Numbered from the stretch's first letter, positions 1 through 9,371 are shown. The stretch: DNA of 64,000 bases from JAABTH01 sp964390725 (GCA_964390725.1 CAYMIW010000014.1:4970-68969), one strand, 5' to 3'. Program-made: numbers and translations. Notes: generated from the sequence alone by a model not told the origin.

Positions 1-37
1 GATTTAAAATCCAGGCCAGCAGAAAGGAGAGTGCCGA

Positions 38-1354
38 TTGAATAATATACTGATTCAAAATGCTATCCTGGTTACCATGGACAGGGATCGCCCCCAGTGG
101 TTTACTGGTGACCTGTTAGTTGAAAACAATATAATAACCCGAATAGTAAAACGACCAGAAAAAATTGTAAATGTAAACAATGCTACCGTATTAAACGGAG
201 ATAATTACCTGTTTATGCCCGGGTTAATCAACACCCATGGACATGCTGCAATGACATTGTTTCGCGGCTATGCAGACGATCTTTCTCTAAAAGAATGGCT
301 TGAAGATAAAATATGGCCTATTGAAGAACATTTAAATGATGAAGATGTTTACTGGGGAACCATGCTCGCTGCCTGTGAAATGCTAAAGGGCGGAACAACG
401 ACATTCACCGATATGTATTTTTTCATGGATCGGGCTGCTGATGCAGCAGCCGACAGTGGCATCAGAGCTGTATTATCCAGGGGTATGATCGGAATTGGTG
501 AATCTGCTGAAATCGGTTTGACTGAAACCAAAAGGCTAATCGAAGAGAGACATGGAACAGAAAACGGTCGCCTGAATGTTATATTGGGACCTCATGCACC
601 TTATACCTGCCCACCGGAATTCCTGAAAAGAGTTTTAAACCTTGCCGAAGAAACCGGCAGGCCGCTCAACATTCATCTTTCGGAAACTAAAAACGAAGTT
701 GATGAAAGTTATGCTACTTACGGTAAAAGTCCTATCGAACTTGTTAATGAAATTGGTTTATTCAATTATCATGTTTTGGCAGCACATTGTGTTCACCTTA
801 GCGAGCTTGATCTGGAAATTCTTGCAGAAAACAATGTAGGAGTGGCTCATAACCCGGTAAGCAATTTAAAACTGGGTAGCGGCATTGCCAGGGTGGCTGA
901 TATGCTTAGAAGAGGTATCGTTGTTGGTATTGGAACTGATGGGGTTTCCAGCAATAACAACCTCGACATGATTGAAGAAATGCGCACAGCAGCTTTACTA
1001 CAAAAAGGGGTCAGGATGGATCCGGCCCTGATTAGTGCTGAAACTGCCCTCCAAATGGCTACAATAAACGGAGCAAAAGTGCTTCATTTAGAAAAAGTCG
1101 GTATGCTCAAGGAAGGGTGGAAAGCAGACATTATAGGCCTGAATATCAAAAAACCTCATCTTGTTCCGCTACACAACCCATTGGCTCATATTGTCTATTC
1201 AGCCTCGGCTTCCGATGTGGAATATGTTATTGTTGACGGTTCACTTCTGCTGGACAAAGGAGAAATGAAATTGATGGACGAAGAGAAAATACTGAAAGAA
1301 GCCTCGAAACATGCCCAAAATCTGGTTGAAGCAACTAAAAGAAATAAGGGGTAA
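38..1354 (+). CDS. mtaD: 5-methylthioadenosine/S-adenosylhomocysteine deaminase (amidohydrolase)
   Basis: Predicted to deaminate methylthioadenosine and S-adenosylhomocysteine (nucleoside salvage) in the cytoplasm. The 438-residue protein has the amidohydrolase metal sites in order: the HGH motif in PGLINTHGH (about residues 64-70), the HLSET histidine (about 215), AHCVH (about 249) and the GTDG aspartate (about 306), and a composite beta-sandwich formed by both ends. Length is normal for the MtaD/SsnA group. The start is a TTG preceded by AAAGGAGA about seven bases upstream. It runs into surE with a three-base gap, so the two are probably co-transcribed. Guanine or other purine deaminases of the same superfamily are less likely because of the MTA/SAH-type conserved blocks. 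Its own promoter lies outside the window. Confidence 0.88.
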   Translation: MNNILIQNAILVTMDRDRPQWFTGDLLVENNIITRIVKRPEKIVNVNNATVLNGDNYLFMPGLINTHGHAAMTLFRGYADDLSLKEWLEDKIWPIEEHLNDEDVYWGTMLAACEMLKGGTTTFTDMYFFMDRAADAAADSGIRAVLSRGMIGIGESAEIGLTETKRLIEERHGTENGRLNVILGPHAPYTCPPEFLKRVLNLAEETGRPLNIHLSETKNEVDESYATYGKSPIELVNEIGLFNYHVLAAHCVHLSELDLEILAENNVGVAHNPVSNLKLGSGIARVADMLRRGIVVGIGTDGVSSNNNLDMIEEMRTAALLQKGVRMDPALISAETALQMATINGAKVLHLEKVGMLKEGWKADIIGLNIKKPHLVPLHNPLAHIVYSASASDVEYVIVDGSLLLDKGEMKLMDEEKILKEASKHAQNLVEATKRNKG

Positions 1355-1357
1355 ATA

Positions 1358-2149
1358 ATGGATAATATTCATATCCTGGTTACAAACGATGATGGTATCA
1401 ATGCTGAGGGTATAGGTTGCCTTAGTCGGGTGCTGGCCGATAACAATCCCGGTTTACGTCTTTCCGTAGTGGCACCGGATCGGGAAAGAAGCGCCATCGG
1501 TCATGCCATAACGATGCACAAGCCTCTCCGCGCAGAAATTGTCAGGATCAATAATAATAGTAATAATCTATCTGGCTGGGCTGTGAACGGTACTCCTTCA
1601 GATTGTGTGAAACTTGCTGTCGAAGCTATCCTGGATGAAAAACCACATTTGGTTATCTCTGGCATAAATCGCGGCAGCAACCTTGGGACCGATGTTTTAT
1701 ATTCCGGCACTGTATCGGCTGCCGTGGAGGGTTACATCATGGGCATTCCGTCCCTGGCGGTATCGCTGACCGGGGATGGCAAAAAAGAAGATTACTGTTA
1801 TGTTGCCGATTTCATCAGCAAGCTGTTTCCGCTTTTAATAGACAGCACGATCGGGCGGCCACCCCTGATCAATATTAATATTCCAGTTAACACTGATGCT
1901 ATTAAAGGAACCAGGGTAACTTCTCTTGGTTCACGACGCTATCGCAATACTTTTGAAAAAAGAGTTGACCCCCGGGGAATGCATTATTACTGGATGGCTG
2001 GAGAAGTTATTGATGACGATCCTGAAGATATTGACAGTGATACGCGAGCAATTCGCGAGAATTATATCTCGGTAACTCCAATTCACTTTAAACTTACCGA
2101 CCGGGATGCAATGGGCAGTTTGGAAAACATTATTAAACAAGTAGGTTAA
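1358..2149 (+). CDS. surE: 5'/3'-nucleotidase SurE
   Basis: Metal-dependent phosphatase that hydrolyses nucleoside 5'- and 3'-monophosphates. The N-terminus carries the SurE signature VTNDDGINAEG (residues 8-18, metal-binding Asp-Asp), followed by VAPDRERSAIGHAIT, the NGTPSDCV segment and the SGINRGSNLGTDVLYSGTV block, all in family order. At 263 residues it is of standard length. It follows mtaD by three bases, and together with mtaD it would clear nucleosides and nucleotides. No unusual features were seen. Confidence 0.93.
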   Translation: MDNIHILVTNDDGINAEGIGCLSRVLADNNPGLRLSVVAPDRERSAIGHAITMHKPLRAEIVRINNNSNNLSGWAVNGTPSDCVKLAVEAILDEKPHLVISGINRGSNLGTDVLYSGTVSAAVEGYIMGIPSLAVSLTGDGKKEDYCYVADFISKLFPLLIDSTIGRPPLININIPVNTDAIKGTRVTSLGSRRYRNTFEKRVDPRGMHYYWMAGEVIDDDPEDIDSDTRAIRENYISVTPIHFKLTDRDAMGSLENIIKQVG

Positions 2150-2187
2150 CCAAATTGTTTAAGACTTAAACGTCAAAGGAGTATAAA

Positions 2188-3618
2188 ATGTCCCTGTTGA
2201 AGCCTTATGGTCATAATTGTTACATAATCCCCAGACAGGGCTTGATGAAAGCAGACGTCCTTGTTTATTTGAACCGGGAGCTGATCAATAGTTTTAGTGA
2301 GGAGCAGTCTTTGGAGCAACTTATAGACGCAGCCTCACTTGAAGGAGTGCTCAGCCCTGTTTTGGGTATGCCTGATATACACAGTGGTTTTGGTCTGCCG
2401 ATTGGCGGAGTGATGGCCATGGATGCTGAAAATGGCCTGGTCTCGGCGGGCGCGGTGGGGATGGATATCAATTGTGGAGTAAGACTTCTGAAAAGCTCAC
2501 TCAATTGCCAGGATCTGGATGATATAATGCTCAAAAAGTTAATTCGAGCTATTGAGAGAAGAGTACCGGGAGGGATAGGACAGACCAGCCGACACGCAAA
2601 TTTAATCAAGGCGAACCTTGACGCTATTCTTAAAAGGGGAGTGCCGCAGCTGGTTGAAATGGGAATTGGCAGTGCCGATGATCTGGATTCAATAGAGGAC
2701 AGGGGGTGCATGAAAGGAGCCCGTTTAGAAACACTCAGCAGCAGGGCTTTGAAAAGGGCTCTTCAGCTTTCAACAATAGGCGGTGGTAACCATTTCATAG
2801 AAATAGGTTGTATAGAGAAAATATATGACCGGGAAGCTGCCAATGCATATGGTTTGCAGGAATCAACTATTACTGTTTTAATACATACCGGAAGCCGTGG
2901 TTTTGGTCACCAGGTATGTACAGATTATTCAGCAACAATGAAAAAGAACGCCCGGCGATATAATATCGAACTGCCATCGGCAGGATTAGCCGCTGTTCCG
3001 ATTAAATCTCCTGAAGGGAAAAAATACCTGGGTGCAATGGCCTGTGCAGCAAATTTTGCTTTTTGTAACCGCCACTGGATCAGTAATGATGTGCAAAAAG
3101 CTTTTAAAGAAGTATTTGCAATGAAAGATCACAGCTCCAATCTTACCCTTGTTTACGATGTTGCCCATAATACGGCGCGCTTTGAAACTATCGGTGAACG
3201 AAAGATGCTGATCCATCGTAAAGGCGCAGTCAGGGCACTGCCCCCGGAACACAAGGACAATAGCTTAAAGTACAGAAATTACGGGCACCCGATTTTAATA
3301 CCAGGCAGTATGGGGTCTCCTTCTTATGTAATTAAGGCTGAAAAGGGCATCGACAGGCTTTATAATTCGGTTAATCACGGGGCAGGAAGAACCTTATCCA
3401 GAACTGCAGCCAAAAAAGAGATTTCTGTTGAGCAATTAAAGAACAGTCTCGGCTCTGTCATTGTTTCCGGGCGCAATTATGAAGCTTATCTGGATGAAGC
3501 TCCGCAGGCTTACAAAAATATAAACGCGGTGATTGACACTTTGACTGAAATTTCTCTCTGCCGAAAAGTTGCTAAATTGAAACCACTGGCAGTTTTTAAA
3601 GGCGAGGGTAACAGTTAA
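2188..3618 (+). CDS. rtcB: RNA-splicing ligase RtcB
   Basis: GTP-dependent 3'-phosphate/5'-hydroxyl RNA ligase acting in RNA repair. The 476-residue sequence has the RtcB metal-binding motif GMDINCGVRLL (about residue 91-101), GGGNHFIEIG, HTGSRGFGHQ, DVAHNTARFE and the HGAGR motif (about 396) whose histidine becomes guanylylated. All core metal and nucleotide ligands appear to be intact. An AAAGGAG site precedes the ATG. No archease gene lies next to it. It sits in a head-to-tail run after surE and before the OCD-family gene; the metabolic link, if any, is unclear. Confidence 0.93.
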   Translation: MSLLKPYGHNCYIIPRQGLMKADVLVYLNRELINSFSEEQSLEQLIDAASLEGVLSPVLGMPDIHSGFGLPIGGVMAMDAENGLVSAGAVGMDINCGVRLLKSSLNCQDLDDIMLKKLIRAIERRVPGGIGQTSRHANLIKANLDAILKRGVPQLVEMGIGSADDLDSIEDRGCMKGARLETLSSRALKRALQLSTIGGGNHFIEIGCIEKIYDREAANAYGLQESTITVLIHTGSRGFGHQVCTDYSATMKKNARRYNIELPSAGLAAVPIKSPEGKKYLGAMACAANFAFCNRHWISNDVQKAFKEVFAMKDHSSNLTLVYDVAHNTARFETIGERKMLIHRKGAVRALPPEHKDNSLKYRNYGHPILIPGSMGSPSYVIKAEKGIDRLYNSVNHGAGRTLSRTAAKKEISVEQLKNSLGSVIVSGRNYEAYLDEAPQAYKNINAVIDTLTEISLCRKVAKLKPLAVFKGEGNS

Positions 3619-3640
3619 TACGGAGAAAGGAATTAATCAA

Positions 3641-4609
3641 ATGCTCTACCTTAATGCTGAATCATTGATGCAGTCAGCAGTACCTGAAGAAATTATGGAT
3701 AGAATAGAATTGGTATATGCAGAACTATACAGCGGCCGGTGTACCCTGCCCGAACGTATACATATAGACCAAAATGATAATACTATACTTTATATGCCCT
3801 GTTTTTTAGAAAATATTTTTGGCACCAAAATACTTTCACTCTATCCCGGAAACGTGAAAAATAACCTCCCCACAATCAACGGAATAGTAATCTTAAATGA
3901 TATCTCTAACGGGGCCCCGCTGGCCATACTGGACGGGGCAAGATTAACCGCTTTAAGAACAGGGGCTGTCGGAGGTGTTGCTATAAGACATCTGGCACCC
4001 GAAACAACTGCCCGGGCAGGATTGATTGGTGCCGGGGTACAGGGTTATTTCCAGCTTTTCTTTGCTGCCAGGGCTCGCAACTTCAAGCATTTTACCGTGT
4101 ATGACCTGGACAACAGTAAAGTTAAATCCTGCTGTGAAAAATTGAAAACAGTATACCCAGAAATTACAATCAAGCCTGCTGGAAGTGTGGAAGAATTACT
4201 GCAGGAATCAGAAGTTATCATTACGGCAACACCTTCAATAAGTCCAGTTTTACCAGATCATGAAGAACTCCTGAAAAACAAATTATTTATCGGTATCGGT
4301 TCTTATAAGCCTGAGATGCGCGAATATCCCCGCATGGTTTACAAACTGGTTAACCAGGTACTGATTGATACTATACACGGGCTGCAGGAATCGGGTGATC
4401 TAATTACCCCACTTCAGGAAAAGTGGATTGAGCCAACTCAGGTAACCGAGTTTGCAAAATTCCTTAATGAACAAAATAATAATGTAATACAACAGGAAAC
4501 CATATTGTTTAAATCAGTTGGTATGGCCCTTTTTGATATAGCAGTTGGAGAATTGCTTTTCCGAAATGCTGTGAGCAAAAATATCGGTATTCGACTTGAT
4601 GGCAGGTGA
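3641..4609 (+). CDS. Ornithine cyclodeaminase/mu-crystallin family protein, possible pyrroline-2-carboxylate reductase
   Basis: The 322-residue protein is of the OCD/mu-crystallin family: an N-terminal substrate domain with the LDGARLTALRTGAVGG block (about 105-120) and a Rossmann NAD(P) domain beginning GLIGAGVQGYFQ (about 134-145). Family members include ornithine cyclodeaminase, alanine dehydrogenase and delta1-pyrroline-2-carboxylate reductase (LhpI type). Sequence alone does not separate these. The window also holds a probable trans-3-hydroxyproline dehydratase (15370-16395), whose product is pyrroline-2-carboxylate, so a reductase yielding L-proline is an attractive inference. It precedes the serine dehydratase gene by four bases and shares its ribosome-binding region. 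Confidence 0.78.
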   Translation: MLYLNAESLMQSAVPEEIMDRIELVYAELYSGRCTLPERIHIDQNDNTILYMPCFLENIFGTKILSLYPGNVKNNLPTINGIVILNDISNGAPLAILDGARLTALRTGAVGGVAIRHLAPETTARAGLIGAGVQGYFQLFFAARARNFKHFTVYDLDNSKVKSCCEKLKTVYPEITIKPAGSVEELLQESEVIITATPSISPVLPDHEELLKNKLFIGIGSYKPEMREYPRMVYKLVNQVLIDTIHGLQESGDLITPLQEKWIEPTQVTEFAKFLNEQNNNVIQQETILFKSVGMALFDIAVGELLFRNAVSKNIGIRLDGR

Positions 4610-4613
4610 GGTT

Positions 4614-6200
4614 ATGAAAAATAAATTACCGCCCAGTATATTTAATGATGTACTCGGTCCGGTGATGAGAGGACCATCCAGTTCTCACACTGCTGCGGCA
4701 GTAAGAATAGGCAGGGTAATCAAACAGTTTTTTAATTGTACTCACCTGAAAATCACTGTAGAATTCGATCAAGATGGTTCACTTGCCACTACTTATAATA
4801 ACCAGGGAACTGATATTGGTTTGGCCGCCGGTTTGCTTGGTATGAACCCGGCAGATGAAAATTTAACAGAATCACTTTCGCTTGCAAAAATAGCAGGGAT
4901 TAACCTTGAATTTAAAATCAGTTCCTTCAGGGCTCACCATCCGAACACTTTCAGGATTGAAGCCGGCGAAGAAAGCGGAGATTCTTTTAAATTTGTCTTC
5001 ATTTCCACGGGAGGCGGGATGTTCGAACTAATTGAGCTTAACGGTATTCCTCTTTCAATTAAAGGCGATTATTATGAAACCCTGATTCTTTTTAATTCTA
5101 CTGGTACTGATAACAGGGAAGCGGTGGTAAAGAATTTTGCTGCTTCCTTTCCCGTGCATGAAGTTATTTTCTTCAAGTCTATAAACAATAAAAACCTGAT
5201 CAACATAAAATCACGGCAGCCAAATTCAGGGGATATTCCTTCCTGGCTGTATTCTAAATACAATTTTTTACCGGTGATTCACTTAACACCAGAACTACCG
5301 GTACTATCCCGTCAGACTATAAAATTGCCATTTCATAACGCTGTCGGCTTGCTGCAGGCAGCTGACAGAAGAAATAATCAGCTGGATGAGCTTGCTGTCG
5401 ATTATGAATGTTGCAGGGGAGGTTTAACTGAAGCTGAAGTGTTCCAGCTGGCTGCAGATATTTTAAAAGTTATGAAATGCTCAATTAAAAACGGGCTTTC
5501 GGGTACACATTACCGGGATAGAATCCTGGGAGCGCAGGGTCATAAGATGCTTAGTTATAAAGGTATAACTGCCGGTGGCGAAGAGATAAAGAAAATTATT
5601 GCCTACACCAGTGCAGTTATGGAAACGAAAAGTTCAATGGGAGTTATTGCCGCCGCTCCTACGGCCGGATCGTGCGCCTGCCTGCCGGGTACTCTTGTTG
5701 CATTTTCTGAAACTAACGCTATCGATGACAACCTGTTGATCAAGGCATTGCTGAGTGCCGGTATTATTGGGGTATTGATAGCGGGCAAAAGCACATTTGC
5801 TGCCGAAGAATGTGGCTGTCAGGCTGAGTGTGGTTCCTCATCCGCTATGTCCGCAGCTGCCCTGGTTCAACTTGCAGGAGGAAATGCCACGCAGGCCCTT
5901 GCCGCAGCATCAATAGCCATGCAGAATATTCTCGGTATGGTTTGTGATCCTGTGGCAAACAGGGTAGAAGTACCCTGTCTTGGTAAAAATATTCTGGCCG
6001 GTATGAATGCCCTGGCAGCTTCAAATATGGCCCTGGCAGGTTATGACCAGGTTATACCCTTTGATGATGCACTGCTTGCCTTTGACCAGGTTGGAAGGAT
6101 GCTTCCCCCGGAGTTGCGCTGTACAGGAAAGGGCGGCCTTTCAATTACTAATTCCTCACGTTTGTTGCAGAATAAGTTAAAAAAACAAAGAGGTGTATAA
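4614..6200 (+). CDS. L-serine dehydratase, single-chain iron-sulfur type
   Basis: Predicted to convert L-serine to pyruvate and ammonia with an oxygen-sensitive 4Fe-4S cluster. The N-terminal beta domain has GPSSSHTAA (about residues 21-29). The C-terminal alpha domain has APTAGSCACLPGT, the cysteine-rich ECGCQAECGSSSAMSAAAL and MVCDPVANRVEVPCLG, which supply the usual cluster cysteines. Many Gram-positive bacteria encode the alpha and beta parts as separate genes; here they are fused, and the 528-residue chain is longer than the roughly 455-residue enterobacterial form, with extra sequence between the domains. I chose the ATG at 4614 because AGGTGAG lies just upstream and overlaps the previous stop; an in-frame earlier start lies inside the preceding gene. 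Activity on another beta-hydroxy amino acid cannot be excluded. Confidence 0.82.
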   Translation: MKNKLPPSIFNDVLGPVMRGPSSSHTAAAVRIGRVIKQFFNCTHLKITVEFDQDGSLATTYNNQGTDIGLAAGLLGMNPADENLTESLSLAKIAGINLEFKISSFRAHHPNTFRIEAGEESGDSFKFVFISTGGGMFELIELNGIPLSIKGDYYETLILFNSTGTDNREAVVKNFAASFPVHEVIFFKSINNKNLINIKSRQPNSGDIPSWLYSKYNFLPVIHLTPELPVLSRQTIKLPFHNAVGLLQAADRRNNQLDELAVDYECCRGGLTEAEVFQLAADILKVMKCSIKNGLSGTHYRDRILGAQGHKMLSYKGITAGGEEIKKIIAYTSAVMETKSSMGVIAAAPTAGSCACLPGTLVAFSETNAIDDNLLIKALLSAGIIGVLIAGKSTFAAEECGCQAECGSSSAMSAAALVQLAGGNATQALAAASIAMQNILGMVCDPVANRVEVPCLGKNILAGMNALAASNMALAGYDQVIPFDDALLAFDQVGRMLPPELRCTGKGGLSITNSSRLLQNKLKKQRGV

Positions 6201-6216
6201 TTATCTTAAAGCCGTT

Positions 6217-6225
6217 GTGATATAA
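6217..6225 (+). promoter_or_regulatory. Putative extended -10 promoter
   Basis: TGATATAAT gives a TGn-extended, fully consensus -10. No good -35 is visible. It would start a transcript near 6232 with an AT-rich untranslated leader of roughly 140 bases before the ferredoxin gene. I see no riboswitch-like structure in that leader. Confidence 0.4.
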
Positions 6226-6369
6226 TATTTAAGGTAAACTTCAGTAAAACTATGTATAAAAATAATTATAACCAGTTTTTCTTCTTCTTTAAAAAAAGTG
6301 CAATGCAATATGAATTATTTATTATAAAGCAAGTTTAAAAATATTCTATATGTTTCGGAGGTGGATAAT

Positions 6370-6762
6370 TTGAAAATAGTGGGTGTTAATGAAGCTCTAT
6401 GTACCCTTTGCGGAGCCTGTGAAACAACATGCTCCACTTTCTATTTTAAAGAAGATAACCGTCTTAAATCAGCGATCCAGGTTCATGAGTCAGACCATGA
6501 AGCCGGTGCTGTGATAAAGGTTTGCAACCAGTGCGGTAAATGTATAGAGGTTTGTCCGGTTGAAGCAATTAGCCGAAGCAAGAAAGGGATTGTGCTGATT
6601 AACAAAAAAACCTGTGTAGGTTGTTTTAATTGTGTCGGGGTATGTCCGACTGAAACCATGTATTGGCACGAAGATCTTGTTATACCATTTAAATGTATTG
6701 CCTGTGCGCGCTGTACAAAAGAATGTCCCACTGAAGCCATATTTATGACAGAAGTTGAATAA
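6370..6762 (+). CDS. Polyferredoxin with four 4Fe-4S motifs
   Basis: Small electron-transfer protein of about 130 residues with four CxxCxxCxxxC motifs: CTLCGACETTC near the N-terminus, CNQCGKCIEVC, CVGCFNCVGVC and CIACARCTKEC. It should bind up to four 4Fe-4S clusters. The start is placed at TTG 6370, seven bases after a GGAGGT Shine-Dalgarno; a GTG at 6361 lies inside that site. It is directly upstream of the aldehyde oxidoreductase gene and is most simply its electron-acceptor subunit, as in AOR/BamB-type systems with a dedicated ferredoxin partner. The partnership is inferred from position. Confidence 0.85.
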   Translation: MKIVGVNEALCTLCGACETTCSTFYFKEDNRLKSAIQVHESDHEAGAVIKVCNQCGKCIEVCPVEAISRSKKGIVLINKKTCVGCFNCVGVCPTETMYWHEDLVIPFKCIACARCTKECPTEAIFMTEVE

Positions 6763-6818
6763 TTATTTACCTGGATAGAGTAGCGAATTATTATGATAAT
6801 AAAGCGGGAGGTTTTACA

Positions 6819-8978
6819 ATGAACAAATCTATTGAAAAGATGAGAGCATCTCGTAAAGTGCTGGCCAGGTATGAATATGAACCAGCAGCAATCGACAAAG
6901 GATACTCCGGTAAGACCCTTTATATAGACATTTCCAATCAAACAATTAAAGCAAAAGATGTAACCAATCAAATGAAAGACATTTTTATCGGTGGAAAAGG
7001 TTTTGGCCTATGGTATCTATGGAATGCAATTAAACCAGAGACTAAGTGGAATGATCCCGAGAACGAAATTGTTATTTCTTCCGGCCCAATTGGCGGGATC
7101 ACTCAATACCCCGGTTCCGGTAAATCCCTGGTAGTAACTCTTTCACCACTGACTAATTCGTTGATGGATAGCAATGTTGGCGGTTTTTTCGGGCCATATT
7201 TAAAATTTTCCGGTTGGGATGCCCTTGAAATTCAGGGCAAGGCGGAAAAAGATGTTGTTATACTGATAGACGGTGACAACGGAGCAGTAACGATTGAGGA
7301 AATTGATTTCCAACCCGGAGCAAGTCACCTGATCAGTGAACAGTTAACTGAGATGCTGGCCGACAATGAAAAAGATAAGATGCATGTATCGATCGTATCT
7401 TCAGGAAGTGGGGCTGAGCATACCAATGTAGGCATTCTTAATTTTTCTTTTTATGATCTGCGCCGTAAGGCAGCCCGCATGAAACAGGCTGGTCGTGGTG
7501 GTACAGGAACCGTATTCAGGGATAAAAAAATTGCTGCCCTGGCAGTTAAGTATTCCAGCTTAACCGGTAGGAGCAACAACCCTGCTGACCCTGCTAAAAT
7601 TTCTAAAACAGGGGTTAAGATAACCAGGGAAATAAATAAATTTGATAATGAACAGTTCCGGATGCGCCAGATCGGCACGGCAAACCTGATGACCCCGATG
7701 AATGATTACGATCTTTTACCTGTTAATAATTTCAAGTACGGTTCACATATCGATGCAGTTAAACTATCTTCTGATGTGTTGCGCGACCGTTTCACCCAGA
7801 ATATGCCCGATGGGTGTTGGATCGGCTGTTCTCTGTCATGCTGCAAGGCAGTTGATAATTTTGAGCTTAAATCCGGACCTTTCAAGGGTAATAAAGTGAT
7901 AGTTGATGGCCCGGAATATGAAAACGCGGCCGGTCTTGGTTCTAACTGCGGTATATTCGATCCTGATTATGTAATCGAAGCAAACTTCTATTGCGATACT
8001 TATGGCTTGGATACAATTTCTACCGGGACTATGATTGCTTTTGCCATGGAATGTTATGAAAACAATATTATCAACAAAAAAATCACCGGGGGATTGGAAC
8101 TTAATTTTGGAAATGCCGAGGCTGCCATGGAATTGATTCACCAGATGGGCAGAGGCGACGGATTTGGATTAATTGTCGGCCAGGGTGTTAGACGTATGAA
8201 ACAAATCTTTGCTGAAAAATACAGTGCAGATCCTTCTTTCCTGCAGGATATTGGCATGGAGAATAAAGGGCTTGAGTATTCACAGTACCAGGCCAAGGAA
8301 TCGCTGGCCCAGCAGGGAGGGTACGCCATGACTAATAAGGGACCGCAGCATGATGAAGCTTGGTTGATTTTCATGGATATGGTAAATAACCAGCTGCCGA
8401 CTTTTGAGAAAAAAGCGGAAGCCTTACACTACTTTCCCATGTTCAGGACCTGGTTCGGGTTACAGGGTCTTTGTAAGCTTCCCTGGAACGATATTGTTCC
8501 CGAAGGAAATGCACAGACAGACAGCCCGGAAAAGATACCGGAGCACGTCCAGAACTACGTTGACCTTTTTAATGCAGTAACAGGTAGAAATATTGATAAA
8601 GAAGAGATGATCAGACAATCGGAAAGGGTTTATAACTTCCAGCGAATCTTTAACCTGCGCCTCGGCTTCGGTACGCGCGAGCACGACGCCGCTCCTTACA
8701 GGGCTCTGGGCCCTGTGACAGTTGAAGAATATGAATCGAGAGCCGAACGATACGATAAGCAGCTTAAAGAAGATGTGGGCATTGACCCTGCCGGTTTAAG
8801 CACCGAAGAAAAAATTAAGGCAATGCGCAAGTATCGTGAGGAAAGGTATGAAACCCTGCTTGATGTCGTCTATGAGCGACGTGGCTGGACAAAAAACGGT
8901 ATACCAAAACCTGAATTTGTCAAAGAACTGGGTATTGATTTTCCTGAAGTGATGGAGGTTATTAATAAAAATCTTTAG
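6819..8978 (+). CDS. Aldehyde:ferredoxin oxidoreductase family protein (tungsten/molybdenum pterin)
   Basis: AOR-family enzyme expected to oxidise aldehydes to acids with ferredoxin, or the reverse, using a bis-pterin W/Mo cofactor and one 4Fe-4S cluster. The N-terminal AOR domain is visible from YSGKTLYIDIS to VVTLSPLTNSLMD, with GGKGFGLWYLW and the SGPIGGITQYPGSGKS pterin-binding region. The cluster region GCWIGCSLSCC lies near residue 335, and a later Cys in LQGLCKLPW may be the fourth ligand. At 719 residues it is longer than the roughly 605 residues of classic AOR and resembles larger subfamilies such as BamB-like proteins. GGGAGG precedes the ATG. Genes on both sides (polyferredoxin, MoaD/ThiS-like) fit pterin-cofactor chemistry. 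The substrate is unknown; aldehydes from amino-acid fermentation are plausible. Confidence 0.88.
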   Translation: MNKSIEKMRASRKVLARYEYEPAAIDKGYSGKTLYIDISNQTIKAKDVTNQMKDIFIGGKGFGLWYLWNAIKPETKWNDPENEIVISSGPIGGITQYPGSGKSLVVTLSPLTNSLMDSNVGGFFGPYLKFSGWDALEIQGKAEKDVVILIDGDNGAVTIEEIDFQPGASHLISEQLTEMLADNEKDKMHVSIVSSGSGAEHTNVGILNFSFYDLRRKAARMKQAGRGGTGTVFRDKKIAALAVKYSSLTGRSNNPADPAKISKTGVKITREINKFDNEQFRMRQIGTANLMTPMNDYDLLPVNNFKYGSHIDAVKLSSDVLRDRFTQNMPDGCWIGCSLSCCKAVDNFELKSGPFKGNKVIVDGPEYENAAGLGSNCGIFDPDYVIEANFYCDTYGLDTISTGTMIAFAMECYENNIINKKITGGLELNFGNAEAAMELIHQMGRGDGFGLIVGQGVRRMKQIFAEKYSADPSFLQDIGMENKGLEYSQYQAKESLAQQGGYAMTNKGPQHDEAWLIFMDMVNNQLPTFEKKAEALHYFPMFRTWFGLQGLCKLPWNDIVPEGNAQTDSPEKIPEHVQNYVDLFNAVTGRNIDKEEMIRQSERVYNFQRIFNLRLGFGTREHDAAPYRALGPVTVEEYESRAERYDKQLKEDVGIDPAGLSTEEKIKAMRKYREERYETLLDVVYERRGWTKNGIPKPEFVKELGIDFPEVMEVINKNL

Positions 8979-9023
8979 CCCTGCCTTTATGGAATATATT
9001 AAATGTTAACGGGATGATGCTGC

Positions 9024-9221
9024 GTGATTGAAGTGAACGGAAAGGCTGTTGATTGGGAAGAGGGCATGACGATCGTAACCCTTCTTAAAAAGATGAACTA
9101 TACTTTTCCCAAAATCATTATCAGGGTTGATGGAAAAGTAATAGATAAAAAGCAATGGTCTTCATATCAGATTAACGACCAGGCAGTTGTGCACGCACAT
9201 CACCTCATTGCCGGTGGTTGA
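9024..9221 (+). CDS. MoaD/ThiS-family sulfur carrier protein
   Basis: A 65-residue ubiquitin-like protein ending in Gly-Gly, the terminus that MoaD and ThiS proteins use to carry sulfur as a thiocarboxylate. A GTG start follows a weak GGGATGA site. The position directly after the AOR gene suggests a role in pterin (tungstopterin) dithiolene formation; small MoaD-like genes are known next to AOR genes. ThiS is the alternative, but no thiamine genes are nearby. Confidence 0.8.
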   Translation: MIEVNGKAVDWEEGMTIVTLLKKMNYTFPKIIIRVDGKVIDKKQWSSYQINDQAVVHAHHLIAGG

Positions 9222-9347
9222 TTAAAACGATCTTCGTTATTTGTATTATATTAGAGGATAATTAACAGAAAAAGAGAATATTTAATGTCGTATAATTGTT
9301 AACTGTCACATTATGTTAACTCTTCAACAAATAACCTGGAGGTGATT

Positions 9348-9371
9348 ATGGAGAGGGCGATTATTCTTTAA
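9348..9371 (+). CDS. Possible seven-codon leader peptide upstream of livK
   Basis: An ATG with a near-perfect GGAGGTGAT Shine-Dalgarno five bases or less upstream opens a reading frame of seven sense codons, MERAIIL, followed by TAA. It lies 74 bases before the livK start, which has its own GAGGAGGT. Two isoleucines and a leucine are notable ahead of a branched-chain-type transporter, but the codon number is small and no clear attenuator hairpin follows. It could be a leader peptide, a chance site or a remnant. Confidence 0.3.
   Translation: MERAIIL

Noticed and set aside
2265..2711. Minus-strand 148-codon frame within rtcB
   Set aside because: It is a shadow of rtcB, which has all catalytic motifs in frame.
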